Positions 24,643-37,584 of a DNA stretch of 64,000 nt are shown here, one piece after another. Below the pieces are notes generated by a model that ran no database searches, was not told the DNA's origin, and was given only the letters and a program-made list of their open reading frames with translations. Source of the DNA: Polyporus tsugae (lineage: Eukaryota; Basidiomycota; Agaricomycetes; Polyporales; Polyporaceae); NCBI GenBank assembly GCA_024305745.1, contig JAHRBS010000009.1:1612001-1676000 (forward strand). The letters run 5' to 3'. Every line of letters starts with the position of its first letter. Positions within the stretch are counted from its first letter, which is position 1. The translations under genes were made by a program, and so were the position numbers.

Positions 24643-27223
24643 ATGTCGCAGGGCACCCAGTCGGTAACCGAGCGAACCCCGCTCCTCGCTGGCTCAGCGG
24701 ACACGCCAGTTTCGAGAGACAGTACTCTCGTTGAGGCGGACAGTATCCAAGACAGCCTGGATGGGAATGGGGAGGCCGACGATGCCCCGGTCAAGCCACA
24801 CGTCTCCCTGATCGCTGTGGTAAGCACCCGAACCCTCTCTCGAAAAGGATTCATACAGTACTTCCTCAGACCGCTGGACGAGTGGGGCGTCAGTGGGGCT
24901 TCTAGATCTATTGATATGGTGCACGCGGAAGTGCTCCGACCACAATCATCTCACGGCGCATTCCATCTCCTGCTCTATCCGCCCGTCGAAGTCGGGATAC
25001 GACTCAATAACCTCTGCCAAGGCGGATGGCCTGCTCGGCGTCGCAAAAGCTGTCCAGGTGTCTCGCATATATGCTCCAATATCGATGTATATCGTTCTGA
25101 CAGCGGTTTGTTGGCCCAAGTCAGCACACTGTGACTGGCGACGCGATGCCTTCCCGCCACCAGCTCAAGGGGGGAAGGGATAACAATTGCCTTACTTCTA
25201 GCTTACTCCGTGAACCTTGTCGCGGGATAGGTAAAACTCGGCGCAGTGTGCAAGGAGCGCGTAGCCTCTGAACTGTACTTCTGTCTTGGTGTGGTCAACG
25301 TACCACTACGCATTCATCCTGGACCCTATGCGCCATCCCTACTATCGAAAGCTGACATGTTTTCTATTATAGATGGCCCCCTTGCTTCTTGGAATATTCC
25401 TCGTGGCGATGGACGGCACCATCGTCACTTCCACATATGCGTCCATCGGTAGCCAATTTGAGCAGCTACAGAACACCAGCTGGATCGCGACCGGATATAT
25501 GCTCTCGTTAACGAGTTTCCAGTACGCATTGCGACCTTGACCTGGAGTTCATACAGCTCACACGGCTTACACAGGCCGTTATTTGGGAAGTTGAGCGACA
25601 TTTTCGGCCGCAAGTCATGTCTGCTCTTTGCATACACCATCTTTGCGCTAGGATCCCTGTTCTGTGGTCTTGCGCGAAACATGACAGAGCTCGTTGCTGC
25701 TCGTGCTCTTGCTGGTATCGGCGGCGGCGGAATGGCGACGCAAGTTAATCTATTTGTGACCTTGGCTCGAAGCTAACGACGATGACAGCGTTGGGTCGAT
25801 CATCATGTCCGACATATCGACGCTCAGACAGCGGGGGACCCTTCAAGGTCGGTGTCTCCCTGTTCCGATACAGCGGTTTGCAAGACGATAGCCGTCTCTG
25901 AAAGCAACTCGTCAGGGGATCGCCTGGATTCTTTTGAGGGGCGACTATCGTTTTGCAAACCTGTCGCAGGTCCCCCCCTTTCTGGCAAGCTGACCCATTC
26001 ACATCCTCCAGGAATTGCGAACATCGCCTGGGCTGCCGGCCAAGCGACCGGGGCACCGCTCGGCGGCTTCCTCGCCGACAACATCGGCTGGCGCTGGGCC
26101 TTCATCCTCCAAGTGCCCCTCGCCGTCCTCGCGATCCTCACCGTCAGCATCTTCCTCACGCTCCCCCGCTCTACGACTGGCGATTTCCGCACCAACTTCG
26201 CGCGCATAGACTTCGCGGGGGCGTTCACACTCGTCGCGTCGATCTTCCTCCTCCTCCTCGGGCTCGACCGCGGCGGGAACGTAGCTTGGAACGACACGAC
26301 CACCATCGCCTCGCTCGCAGCGTCTGTCGCGTTCTTCGCGCTCTTCGTGCTCGTCGAGCTGCGCTGGGCGCGCGAGCCGTGCGCCCCAAAGCGGATCGTG
26401 ACGAACCAGACGCTGCTCGCGAGCTACCTCGCGAACCTGTTCTCGAACGCGGCGGCCATCACGCTCATATTCAGCGTGTCGCTGTACCTCCAGGCGGTGC
26501 AAGGCGCCCGTGCTAGCGAGGTTGGGCTGATCCTCCTCCCGACCATCTTCGGGGGCGTCGCGGGCAGCTTGGGCATAGGGCTGATCATGCAGACGACGGG
26601 CAAGTACTACGTGGCGACGGTCGCGTCCTTCGCGCTGATGCTCCTCGGCAATGTCGTCGTCGCGCTCGTGACTGGCCCTTGGAAGTACACCATTGCTGGC
26701 CTGTCCTTCGGTGCGGAAAGCCTGCGGTTATAGACCTTGCTGCCATGCTGACGATTATGATGTCCAGGTATTATCGCGAATAACCTCGGTGTTGGCGCAG
26801 GGGTCACCAGCACCCTCGTCGCGCTCGTTGCAAATGCGGGGCCGGAGGACCAGGCGGTCGCCACTGCTGTCTCGTACCTCTTCCGTTCCCTCGGCTCCGT
26901 CGTCGGCCTCTCCGTGGGCACGACGTTGACCAACGACGTGCTACGCAATAGTTTGCGCAAACGTCTATCTGGAGACGACGTCGAAGAGGTGCGCGCCCTG
27001 ACCTGTTGTTTATTTGACCGCATTTAAAGATAACCTGCCCCAGATCATCAGGCGTGTGCGCGAGTCGCTGGGATACCTGAACCAGCTCGAGCCTGCGGTG
27101 CGCGCGAAGGTGGTGCGCTCGTACCAGGACGGCTTGCAGGTCACGTTCTGGTTCACTGCGGCTCTGAGCGCGGCGACTCTCGTCACTTCGTTCTTTGTGA
27201 AGGAGAAGCCGCTTTCTCGGTGA
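24643..27223 (+). CDS. MFS transporter, vacuolar basic amino acid permease type
   Basis: Seven exons: 24643-24819, 25373-25521, 25575-25739, 25789-25847, 26012-26710, 26768-26988, 27044-27223, giving 549 aa. The N-terminus has ERTPLLAG, an acidic dileucine-like signal of the kind that directs fungal proteins to the vacuole. Membrane motifs follow: GIFLVAMDGTIVTSTYASI (span 1), LFGKLSDIFGRK (MFS motif A), RALAGIGGGGM, then SIIMSDI, GAPLGGFLADNIGWRW (motif C region) and a second half with ten or more further hydrophobic stretches. The family is that of yeast Vba1/Vba2 and fission yeast Fnx1, proton-driven importers of Lys, His and Arg into the vacuole; the substrate here is inferred. Intron 3 (25740-25788) begins with GC (GCAAGT) and is needed for ...GGGGMAT-VGSIIMSD. 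Intron 1 is long (553 nt). Confidence 0.88.
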
Positions 27224-28119
27224 AGCAGGCCAAAATAATGTGTGGATCTAAGTGATATCACATCAAGCTCGCTTCGTTGCTATACCGTTATAGACGTACA
27301 TACCTAGACTTGACATGTTCTACGCACCATTAGCTGTTAGCACATGTCTACGCTACCTTTTTCGTTCCTGTCCATCGGCAGTAGGGCAGAGTCATATTCC
27401 TTTATCAGATGCATTCCCAGAACCAGGGTATTTGCAGACTGTTTATCTTTTGGTTTTTGAATGGATGGCATATATCTCCGGGAGCAGCCTGTACGGCAGT
27501 CTTTTCGCGGGCGAGCACCACTTCGACCAGACTCTGAACGGGCGCTGTCGAGCCCTGGACCGGGGTAAGAGAGAAAAATGGAACGTTTATCCAACCAAAT
27601 ATGACAATTCATAGCGTGCACAGTCTGCCATTATATGGTGTCGCATTCCACCGATTGCGAAGGCCGTTTACTGCTGTGAGGGACGATAGCCGGTTCTGAC
27701 GGCCACTTGTCAAAATGACAGGCATTTCGGTGGTAAAAGCCATAATCGCTGTTGTCTCCCCCATGCAGCATCTCCACTTTCATGGTCAGGGTCATCCTGG
27801 TACTCGGTGTCTGCGCTACTATCAGCTGCTAACAAGTTGAAACTGACTCGACGTCTTTTGTTCTCTCGGATCCAGCTCCACGAAATACATCCAACATTTA
27901 CCTGAACAATTATTCTTCCCGATCCTCAGAAAAAACTCACACATGCATGCATGACATAACAATCTGGACAATCTTCCAATGCGGTCTGCATACGTAGCAT
28001 ACTATACAAATACAAATCGGATGCCGCTGAATGCAATCGGGAAACAAGAAGCAAACATGCGTCAAGATATCCAGTGTGTTAGATGCTATGTTATCGTCCG
28101 TCGACTCAAGTGTACCTCC
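27224..28119. other. Intergenic between convergent genes
   Basis: 3' flanks of the MFS transporter and the Argonaute gene. No gene or RNA recognised. Confidence 0.45.
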
Positions 28120-31100
28120 CTAGATGTAGAACATCGTGTCCTTCAAATCCTTGTGGACGCCGTTCCCCCACATCCTCACCGCGTTCTGGTACGTTTCCTC
28201 CTTCAACGCCTCCCTGTCCGCAGTGGTATTAGACCTCGCAGCCTGAGAAGAACGGTCGTCGCCGACGTTAATCAACACGTTCAAGTACTCGCGCCCGCGC
28301 TCGCACGCAATGTCGGCGTAGTACGCGGCGGGCACGAGGCTCACCGCCTTCGTCGCACGCGCGTACAGGTAGCTCGCCGTATGCGTGCCCTGCTGGATCG
28401 TGTCCGCATCGAGCTTGTTCTCGTCGTAGACGACGACGTAGTGTGTCGCCTTGACGTGCCCCTGCAGCCCGTTGTGCGCCTGGAACGTGCTGCTGTCAGT
28501 GCAAATGCAGAAGTGCACATGATGAGGGGGCACGCACCTGAAGGTAGAAGTCAAACAGGTACACGTCCGTTATGCCCTTGTCGACGACGGTGCCGGGGCG
28601 TGTGTTCCCGTTCCTCGTCGCGTGTTCGGAGTCGGGAGCCCAGAATCGTGCGTGGTGGCGTTTGCCACAGACGATGATACTGAGCTTCGGCTTGTACGGC
28701 GTGGCGGGAGAGATCTGCTTGAACGCCGCTTGAAGCCTCGGGAGCTCATGTATGATGACCTGTGCATACTGCCCCTGCAAACGAGATATAATATATAAGG
28801 GGGGATTGGCGCACACAAAAGATGTGCGAAGACATACCTCTGACACACCGTCGCGGAAGACAATGATCCTGTCCGGCAGCTTCCCGCTGTTCTTCTTCTT
28901 GTACAGCTGGAGCCGTTCTATCGTCATTTGCGTCAGACCCTCGACCATCTGTCCAGATGCGTAATCAGCTCTCGTCGCACGTTTCCTTCCAGGGAAAGCA
29001 CTGAGCGACATACCTCCTTACTCTCCCTGTTCCAGTCGGGCTTCTGCACCATCAAGCTCGCCGGGAACTGGACGAAGTGGTCATCCACGCTCGCCACGAC
29101 CGCTGCGATGCTCGGCGTCCCAGGTGTGCTCGTCGGCCCGGGGTGCGTGACGTCGATGCCCATGACCATCGTCTTCTGCACCGTAAGCCATCTCATCGAG
29201 TTCTGATCAAGCTGGTGGTTCACCCCGCCGAGCTTCGCGTTCACCTTGAGCGCGACGTTAGAGAAGTATTGGTCCTGCTTGTTCCCTTGGGTGTTGCGTG
29301 CCTTCGGAAGCAGCATATGGATGGTGTGTATGCCCAGCTTAACGTCCGCGAGCTGCTTGATGCCGGGGTAAATGAACTTGTCAACCCCGGACAGCAGCAC
29401 GAGCACGAAGCTCGGCTTCTGCTTAGGGTCCAGGCCGTCCCTCAGCGTCTTGGTGATGGCGGTGAGGGCCTGGGCGCGGGTCGAGTTGTCGTTCTGAGGG
29501 GGAGGGAGCCGAACGCCCAAAATCTTCGGAGGCTTGTCCGCGCCGTGAATTCCGCTCGCGTTGCATTTGGCGAGGAACGTCTTGAGGAACGTGATGAGAT
29601 CAGGGTCGCTTGGGCCTTGGAACTCGCCGCGCCGGCCGTCGTTGACGACGAGGACAGCCCAGTTGGCCATATTGCCGCCGACGTGGAACTTCACCTCGAG
29701 GATGTTCCAGCCAGCGTCCTGGACGCGAGGAGGGCGCGCCGCGCTACGATACGAGATACTGGGGGCTGGCAGGATACGGTAGGGTACAACTTGCATGTCA
29801 CGGCTCACCGTGATGCCAAATGGCTTCAACGGCGCTCCAGGGGTGTCGGGAAGAAGACCGAGATCAGTGAAACCTTGGCCCACGATGGCATCGCCGTTGA
29901 AGTCAGGCGGGTTGCAGGCAACCCTGATCATTGCCGCCGTCTGGTCGGGGTCGAGCTTGCCACGGTACGCTTGACCCGGGACGATCTCGCATATCTCCGC
30001 GGGGAGGTAGATCGGCTTCTTAGGGTTGGCGCTGACGTTAATGAGAGGCAAGTCGGAGTGGCGGCGGAGGTTGATGCGGTATTCTACATGATAGTCAACC
30101 CACCGGAATGTGTGCATGTATAAGAGGATGGTGGACGTACTGCGTTTGAAGAAGTCTTGAACGGATATCATGCCCTTGAACTCCTCGCAGTTGAAGCGCT
30201 CCGTGCGCGCCATCTTCCCAGTCATGATGCGATGGATCGTGTACTTGCGGGTGAAGCCGAGGTGCCTCGTTGAGACCTTCAGCTTGTCGGCGAACGATGA
30301 AGGCATCGCTCCCCTAGTCTCGTGGAGGAATTGGTCCATTCTCTGCTCAAGAGGGCCTGGTACATAGAAGGCGGTCATGCAGACGTTGACGTTGACCATC
30401 AGCTGCTTGTACATCGGCCGCACGGACATGAAGAACCCGCGGAAGGCCTCGACGCCAAGGGAGAGGTGATGGTGCTGAGAAGAGGACGGAAAGAAATACT
30501 TGGTCTTCGAGACCCGGACGCCATTCTTCTGCGCGTACTTCTGGAGAATGAGATTCAACCCGGAGACCAGCGGTAGGGTGTCAATGCCAGGGTGTCCGCC
30601 ACTCATGTACCTAACTGCACGTCAGCGATGAGTGAGCAATAAAGTTGCCAAAGAACGCACTGATCCAGGTCCGACATTTTCAGTTCGGGATCCGGGAGGA
30701 GCTTGATCTCGACGGTGAAATTGAGGGGGTTGGGATCCTGGGCCTGATCTTCCTCGAGGTACACGATGGGAATCTCAAGAGGCTGCGGTAGCTTTTGGAC
30801 TGATACGAGGCGTTGGCTCCTATCGTGGGCAGCTTGTGCCGCGTAAGGAGCAAAGAGGGGCGACTGCTCGACGAGCTGCATAATACGGAACCGCCTGTCG
30901 CCCTTTGCCTGAGCCTTCGGGTTGATGGCAATCTCATACTGGTAGAAGGTTGCGTCTCTCGGCAACCTCACGGCGAAGAAATTTGTCCGCAGGACACCAG
31001 GCTGACCGAGCTTCCCCCAGCCAGGGCGAAGGGGCATCTCTGGCGCCTGGACGGTGAGGCGCTTGAAGGACCCGACGAGTTGGTTCAGCTCCGGTTCGGC

Positions 31101-31406
31101 GAGGCGAGCATCCTGGTTCAAAGGCTGGCCTTGTGCGAAGACTGCCGCAGGGCCGGGGGGGCCACCACGAGAGCCTGAGCCTCCTCTGCCTCCGCCCCTA
31201 CTGTACGCGGGACTAGATCCACGAGGAGGGCGTCCGCGCCCGCCTCCGGTCGTCCCGCTGTACTCTGTTCCAGCCACGGAACTTGAAGGGGCGGGGCTCC
31301 CTCTGCCTCGTGTAGACGGAGAGGAGCCTCGACCCCTTCCGGGAGGTTGTCCCGGTCCTGATCCTCGACCTCGGCCTCTGGAAGAGCCACGTTGTTGTTG
31401 GCTCAT
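28120..31406 (-). CDS. Argonaute protein (RNA silencing)
   Basis: Argonautes bind small RNAs and direct silencing of matching transcripts. The N-terminus (31406 down to about 31150) is an RG/Pro-rich disordered tail (SSRGRGRGSGPGQPPGRGRG), as in many fungal and plant Argonautes. The N domain follows (LRPGWGKLGQPGVLRTNFFAVRL-like), then PAZ and MID regions and a PIWI domain. Catalytic-type residues are visible: Asp in MVMGIDVTHPG (near 29150), Asp in IIVFRDGVSE (near 28860) and His in HVKATHYVVVYDE (near 28455), i.e. D-D-H. Joins seen include 30603-30660 (DLDQ-YMSGG) and further introns near 30130, 28980 and 28790-28840. Product about 1,000 aa, ending DTMFYI. Slicer activity is likely from these residues but unproven. 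Confidence 0.93.
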
Positions 31407-32346
31407 GTTTTGGGGTTCTGTAAATAGTGATGAAGAGTTAGGGATGTAATGCTGAGTGGGTAGAGAAGGGGTAGGTGAGAGGCACTGACAGCGTTTCGGG
31501 AGGATGGTTTATATCCCAGGTCTACGTGGCAGAAGCCATATCATGAGTCATGGCGCAGGCCGTGCAAGACACTTGACGTAAAAAACAAAAAAGAAAAGCG
31601 TGGAGACCTCGCACCTCGCAGACAGCTGCCGCAGCACACTTTTATGCCGGCTTTCGAATAGTCACTGCGGTATCACGAGCAACTTACTTGGTTTACCTTT
31701 GGTCGTTTGGATGGGGAGCTAGCCACGATTAACAGTTTCAATGGTCCAAGACTCGCCAGTATACTGGATAAATATCGAGCAACTGTGGTATGGGGAGCAC
31801 TGGCAAGGGTAAGGCAGACCTCAAGTTTGCATGTGGCGCTGGGTATATATGCTTATGTAATACAGGCGTCTGCCGCTGGACGCCTCTGGCTGCTTCAAGT
31901 GGAGTTTCAAATTCTACTCCTGCATATCTACCAACTGGGGGCATTACATCTACACGGACAGGAGCGAAACTATGTGAAAAGAACTATCTTCACTGTGCTC
32001 AGGGATGGGACACAAGTTGCATCGTTTATCCACGGTACAGTGTAGTCCACGTCCAGTCCAGCCCAGGCTCGGCGCCCTCGAAGCTTGAAGCCGGCTGAAA
32101 CTTGGACTCGCTGGCATGGAACCTCGAACGCAAGATAGCCATGTACCATTGTTGTACGTGACGCGCTCGGAGTGTTCGAAGTCGGGTGTACTGAGATGCT
32201 GTGGCCAGATGATGATTGAACGGTACCGCCAGGAGCACTGCCCCCGTCATCCCGCCATTCCGAGCAAAAGAGGGGTACCTTTAACGTTCGCCTCTCACCA
32301 AGTCACTTCTCAATTGTCTACCGCTCACGTTCCTGTCGATTTAGAA
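31407..32346. other. Intergenic between divergent genes
   Basis: Upstream regions of Argonaute and of the UstYa-like gene at 32347. The 31790-32098 plus-strand frame has several Cys and Gly but matches nothing I know. Confidence 0.4.
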
Positions 32347-33030
32347 ATGTTTCCGCCCTCCTTCCCCATATCACTCGCGTTATTCTTGATTCTGGCCGTC
32401 GCGAACCTCAGCACCGATCTCGCGTTCGTGAGAGAAACCAGACGTGTCGCGGCACTACGGTACCCACCCTTCTCGCAATACAGTAAGCTACCGCATACCA
32501 CGTTTCGATTCCAGAACGACCAAACCTGACATATCTCGGTCCGTACAGCCTTCGCCGAAGACGACTACCCCCCACACCTCCCCCTCCCCAACGCACGCAA
32601 GTCCATCTCTCTCCCGCTGGAAGAGAGCACACACTACGGCCTCACCGAGCCCAACACTAACCTCGAGTGGACGTCCATGAGCCCCGGCGGAGACGGCAAC
32701 ATCCGCCTCGGGCCCAACCACCGCTTCTTCAACACCGGTTTCTCCTACCAGCTCCACTGCGCGAAGATCCTCGTCCTGTTCGTCCAGCAGGACGAGCCCC
32801 CGACGCGCTTTCGGGCGGTCGAGCACGTTGCGCGCTGCCTGAACGTCCTCCGCCAGTTCGCGCTGTGCTCCGCAGACACGACGCTGGAGCCTGCGGACAG
32901 CTTCAGCCGGAACTTCACTGCGGTCAGGGGCGGAGGGGAGCACATGTGCAGGGACTCGGACGCGTTGTACCGGGCAATGGAGCAGAACTGGTCGGAATGG
33001 GTGGGGTTTAGGAAGACGCTGGATGCATAG
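32347..33030 (+). CDS. UstYa-like (DUF3328) membrane oxidase, copy 1
   Basis: Two exons (32347-32482, 32549-33030; phase-1 intron) give 205 aa. One N-terminal span (FPISLALFLILAVANLSTDL) anchors a short protein whose C-terminal half matches the DUF3328/UstYa family: NTGFSYQLHCAKILVLF, then EHVARCLNVLRQFALCSADTTLEP and FSRNFTAV. In ascomycetes UstYa proteins act in oxidative cyclisation of ribosomal peptides and some other metabolites. The paired HxxHC motifs are altered here to YQLHC and HVARC, so catalysis is uncertain. It is the same length as copy 3 at 56916 and shares CxADTTLEP and the intron position. It converges on a multi-span membrane gene, as copy 3 does. Confidence 0.8.
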
Positions 33031-33578
33031 GGCATTCTAATAGGGTCCGGGGGCACATTTTTCGGTGGCCTTCGATGTACGATCTGAGCGGTAGTCACTA
33101 GAAGGCTGCGGCCGTCTTCGCGATATTTCCGAGTTCTTGGTCGTCCGAGGACACTCCGATCCAGACTTCCAATTCCATCTCTTCGGCCGCCGTACTGAGC
33201 GTAGCTGGTGGCACATCTCGAGTCGAAGAATGCATGGAACACCACTCAACTCCCGTTGGAAACGGAATGTCGATCACATCGGCGCCGCCTGCCAATTCTA
33301 CCAGACAGCAGGAAGTGGTCCATTGATTGAACATTCGTGCGTATCAACGTCCGACGCCGGAGACGTCTGCGACTTTTTCCCATTAGGCTGCGGTAAAAGG
33401 TACGTTCGTGCCGATTGAAAATCGAAAATCGAATTCACCGAGAACTCGCAGGACGGTGTTCGCGATGCGGATAACTGATAAAGGCTGCGGTGTCAAAACC
33501 TACGGAGTATATGGACGCCTCCGGCGCTGCGACTCCACCGCAGGTGAACCCAAAGATCATCTCCGTCAAAACCTTACA
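33031..33578. other. 3' spacer between convergent genes
   Basis: Nothing recognised between the stops of the UstYa-like gene and the multi-span membrane gene. Confidence 0.4.
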
Positions 33579-34834
33579 CTATACAGAAACCTGTCCCAAC
33601 GACTCCGTCCCTACCCGACCATGGAGGTACCGTGCTTCGCACTCCTTGCAGAAGTGCGACGACGCACCATCGGAGCCCACCGTGAACGTACTCGAAAGCA
33701 TGCCCATCCGGTCAGTGTAGATATCCCCCGGCGTCCCGGTCATGATCGTCTCCGTCGTGTGGCGGGTCCACGCCCGGCCACGCATGACGCGCAGGATGAT
33801 GAGCTGTGGCGAGATGCACTGCGGAAGAACTGTGTCAGTCACCACACCCGTGCACACGTTGCGACGCCGCTCACGGTGAACATGGCGTAGATGGACAGGA
33901 AGAAGACGGAGATGTCGCTCTCCATCCCGAACGTGATGAGGTAGGCGACGCCGAAGAACGTGCAGGGCAGCGCGGACTCGGCGATGATGGCCGCCGCGCC
34001 TGTGTACGAGCGCGTCACTGCCTCGACCCAGCTTGAGGCTTGAGACGCCGCCGGAGTGGATCTACGGTGCCACCGCCTGATCTGGAGGATGCGCGCGCAG
34101 ATGAGGGTGGTCACGATGACTTCCAGGCCGATGACCGTCGCCGTGTAGGAGATTCCGAGCTCGTGTGCGACACCGGAGAAGTAACTGGAGCGGGGCCGAC
34201 CGGACTCAACCAGTTGAGCGACGCCGAGGCCTCGTGAAGAAAGGGTTTCAATCGGTTTTGCCAGAGTACGACCCGGAAACGAAGATGGTACTCACACAAT
34301 GTGGCGAGATACAGGACACAAGGGGCGATGATCGCACGGACATCTCCCCAGATAACATGACACCGATGTATCTGCGCGGATGAGTCCCTCCATAGCACTC
34401 TGACAAAACTTATCACTCACTATGAGAGCGTGGCTGAGGAGGTTAAGGAGGACGCACGCGGAAGTCCCAAGTGTCTGATACCAGACGGACGCATGGTCCC
34501 GAAGGTAGGTGTCTTGTCCTCCTGGGTAACCAGCGTTGATTATCCACATTTCTTGGCCAAAGATGGCTTCGGACGCCACGTAGATGGTGTTTAGAAGTAG
34601 TGATACCCCGTTGAATCCCATGAAGAGGAAGTCTGAGCGCACTCGGTGTGCACGCCATTTCCTTGTCATCGCCTCTACAGTTAGGAAGCACAACATGAGT
34701 TCAACTCCTGCAGAACGACGCCGTGATTAGCACTCCTGTACGCACTAAGTCCTGAGATGTGAGAGTCACTCACCGTACATGATGCCGTTGAAAGTGTTCC
34801 CGACGTAGAATGCATTTTGGAAAAGCACAGTCAT
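33579..34834 (-). CDS. Multi-span membrane protein, Agaricomycete-expanded family, member A
   Basis: Exon 1 (start 34834) encodes MTVLFQNAFYVGNTFNGIMYG. Later exons give VELMLCFLTV, the family word VWYQTLGTSACVLLNL, then IHRCHVIWGDVRAIIAPCVLYL, GISYTATVIGLEVIVTTLICARI and, in the last exon, CISPQLIILRVMRGRAWTR. About seven hydrophobic stretches are visible. The family is common in Agaricomycetes and has no established function; its topology resembles a seven-span receptor, but no receptor motif was recognised. Four members lie in this window (33.6, 36.4, 55.4 and 58.3 kb) with the same exon plan. The C-terminal tail after GRAWTR is polar and variable. Confidence 0.75.
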
Positions 34835-36362
34835 GGTTGCTATGACTATAATCTACTACTAGGCCGTAAAGCTGAGGGTAGAAATCGTCAGTCCAGGGAG
34901 TAGAGACGTGGACACAGAGCTCTCGCGATCAGGAGTGGACAGGAAGAAGTAAATGTGCAGTGGATTTGAGCTGCGGCATCTCCAAGTTGAGGCTGTAGTA
35001 GCGATGGCGGAACACTGACTCGGAATCACCATCGTGTTGTACCCAGTCTTTGAATGCGCCTTGCTGTGGGTGATCATCAGGGTTACAATGCTTCAGAATG
35101 TTCGTAACTTCATTTCAAAGCGGCGGCTCTAGGCAGTGGTTAGGATCACAGGTTGCGGATGGAGTGGAAGTAGAGGAGGAAGTCGTCTTCCTGATCAAGG
35201 TCAGGCTGATCGATTGATCAATTGTGCTCGTGCACCTCGGCCAACGTAAAGTTGGCGATCCCCTTACGAATAGCTTTTTGCGCTTTTGCTGACTACAGGC
35301 TCTTGCGTTGAGTCTTTCATTAGATACACATGTTCTCCAACCTTCAAGGAACGACAGGGCGTGGATCCTGTGTCAGCGTTGTGCGGCGTCAGAATCCTTT
35401 CCGCATCGTAAATACCTTCTATAGATGTGATTTGTATGTTGTGGGCTGGTAGAAGGCGAAGAGAGGGACTATTCCGCTTTTAAAAGTCCGCCATTAGTCA
35501 CCGAAAATTGATACTTACTCATACAATACCCGTATTATTATTATTATTAGACGGCATTGAAACCTGGATAAGAAATGCATTGACCGCTATTGTCGGCCTT
35601 ATGATCACATCCGGTGGCCGTGTCCAAGTTTTCAATGCATTCCATCGACTCGGTCCCTCCGACTGGCGTGACCCGGACCTCTTCTGCTGGCATGTACAAT
35701 GACAATGAACAGTACATGCCTTTCCGCGGGCCAATGGACGGAACGCCGTCGTGTGGAAACATGCCGACCATCCCCCGCATCGAACAGATATTAGACGTAA
35801 GAACTCAAGGTCAGCCACTTCTATGCAACTTGAACAGGCTACCAATTTCCTTTCGAAAGGTTCAACATCCCACGTCGACACTTTGGTAGCTGATGCTCCG
35901 AATTACTGGCAGTCGGACGTGGTTGCAATTGACAGCAATGACAAGTTCGCCGACGACCGAGTTCACCGAAACATTGAACAGCCTCAATCACGCACGGTCA
36001 CGCTTCAGGGCCTTCTCGTCGGCGGACGGGGAAATTGGGGATGCGTCTCTTTCAGACCTGGATCGCACGGCACAAGCTTCTCCCCCCTGTACTCAGGTTC
36101 ATACCATGTATGAAGCCGATTCTTTCGGATTCCTCAGCTCCAAATTGGGGGGTGCGCGGGTGCATTCCCTCCTCAATAGAGCCCTTGAGCTGTTAAAATG
36201 TTTATTCCAGAGATTGTAACTGGGTTGATCAAATTGCGGAAGTACAGTTGCGCGAACAATGGGGTTAGAGTATAAGCATCATCCGCACCTATCAAAACAG
36301 CGCCCGCTCCTAGGTATCTCAAGCCCTACCAGTCCCAATACACAAGATGCCAGAAGGTCCGA
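34835..36362. other. Intergenic, 1.5 kb
   Basis: An (ATT)n run lies at about 35534-35550. A 108-codon frame at 35893-36219 (plus) has no known motif. Nothing else recognised. Confidence 0.4.
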
Positions 36363-37584
36363 TCAGACAACACCCACTTCCTCCACGTCCTCCGAGGATG
36401 AATGCGAACGACTCGTAACCAACTCACGCGACTTTTCGTTTTCCGAATACCCACCCTCGATCTGCGTCCTCGACCCGTCTGTGAACTCGAGCTTAGATTG
36501 GATCATCGACGTCTTTTCCCGAGTCCACGCACGGCCGGCCACGACACGGAGCACAACCAGCTGTGGTGCGATGCACTGTATCGGGAATCATCAGCATCGT
36601 TAACCATATCTCAGCATTTCGGGACCCTCGCGAACTCACCGTCGTCATGACGTATATCGACAAGAAGAAGACCTCGACCTGGTCCCCGCGCGCGAACGTG
36701 ATGAGGTACGCGATGCCCGTCAACGTCGAGAGCAGCATGCTCTCGACCATGATCGCCGCCACGCTCGTGTACGCGCGCCCGACCTCGTTGCCCATCGCCT
36801 GCCCGTACCTGCGCCCCATCCAGTAGATGCGCGCGCAGATGAGCGCGGTCACGATGATTTCGAGCGAGATGATGGTCGACGTGTACGCGATCCCGAGGTT
36901 CTTCGCGAGCCCCGCGAAGTAGTTCGCGTCTGGCCGGCCCGAGTCGATAAGCTGCGCGATCCCGAGCGCTGTCGGCGGCGCCTCGTCAGCATTCCAGATC
37001 CATGCGCAAGCGCAGGGCGCAGTGTGGATCAGACGTACAGAATGACGCGAGATATATGAGCGCGGGGAACGCGACGACGCGGAGGTCGTTCCACACGACA
37101 TAGCAGCGGTAGATCTACCACGGAACATCGGGCTTGCATCAGTCATTCGTGACGGTTCTCATCAGCCGGAAGTACTCACCAGAAGCCCATCGCTGCAGAG
37201 GTTAAGAACGATAGATGCCGCCGTGCCGAACGTCTGGTACCACACGGCGGCGAAATCTCCGAGGTACTGATCCATCCCCCCAGGGTAGTTTGCGTTCACT
37301 ATCCACATCTCCTCTCCGAACACGGCCTCGGTGGCGACGAAGACCGTGTTCAGGAAGAGGAGAACGGTGCTGAATAGCAGGAAGTACTTGTCGGTCCGCG
37401 CGTGCTTGCGTTTCCGGCTGAGGATGACGCGGATCGTCATGAAGTACAGTACGAGCTCCACACCTGGCCCAAAGTCAGACTGAGATTCAGTGTGGCGAGT
37501 TGGGCCCGGCTCACCGTAAAGAATAGCATTAAAATTGTTCCCGATGTAGAATGCATTCTGGAACACCGCTTGTGACTCGGCCAT
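36363..37584 (-). CDS. Multi-span membrane protein, same family, member B
   Basis: Exon 1 starts at 37584 (MAESQAVFQNAFYIGNNFNAILYG) and ends in phase 1. It continues GVELVLYFMTIRVIL, EAVFGEEMWIVNANYPGG, VWYQTFGTAASIVLNL, IYRCYVVWNDLRVVAF, ALGIAQLIDSGRPDANYFAG, then TALICARIYWMGRRYG and the last exon CIAPQLVVLRVVAGRAWTR. Intron positions match members A and D. The tail is Glu/Ser-rich. It is tandem with member A on the same strand, which suggests local duplication. Function unknown. Confidence 0.78.

Noticed and set aside
35534..35550. (ATT)n run
   Set aside because: Ordinary microsatellite, no sign of function.
35893..36219. 108-codon plus-strand frame between members A and B
   Set aside because: No known motif, no clear promoter or splice partners.
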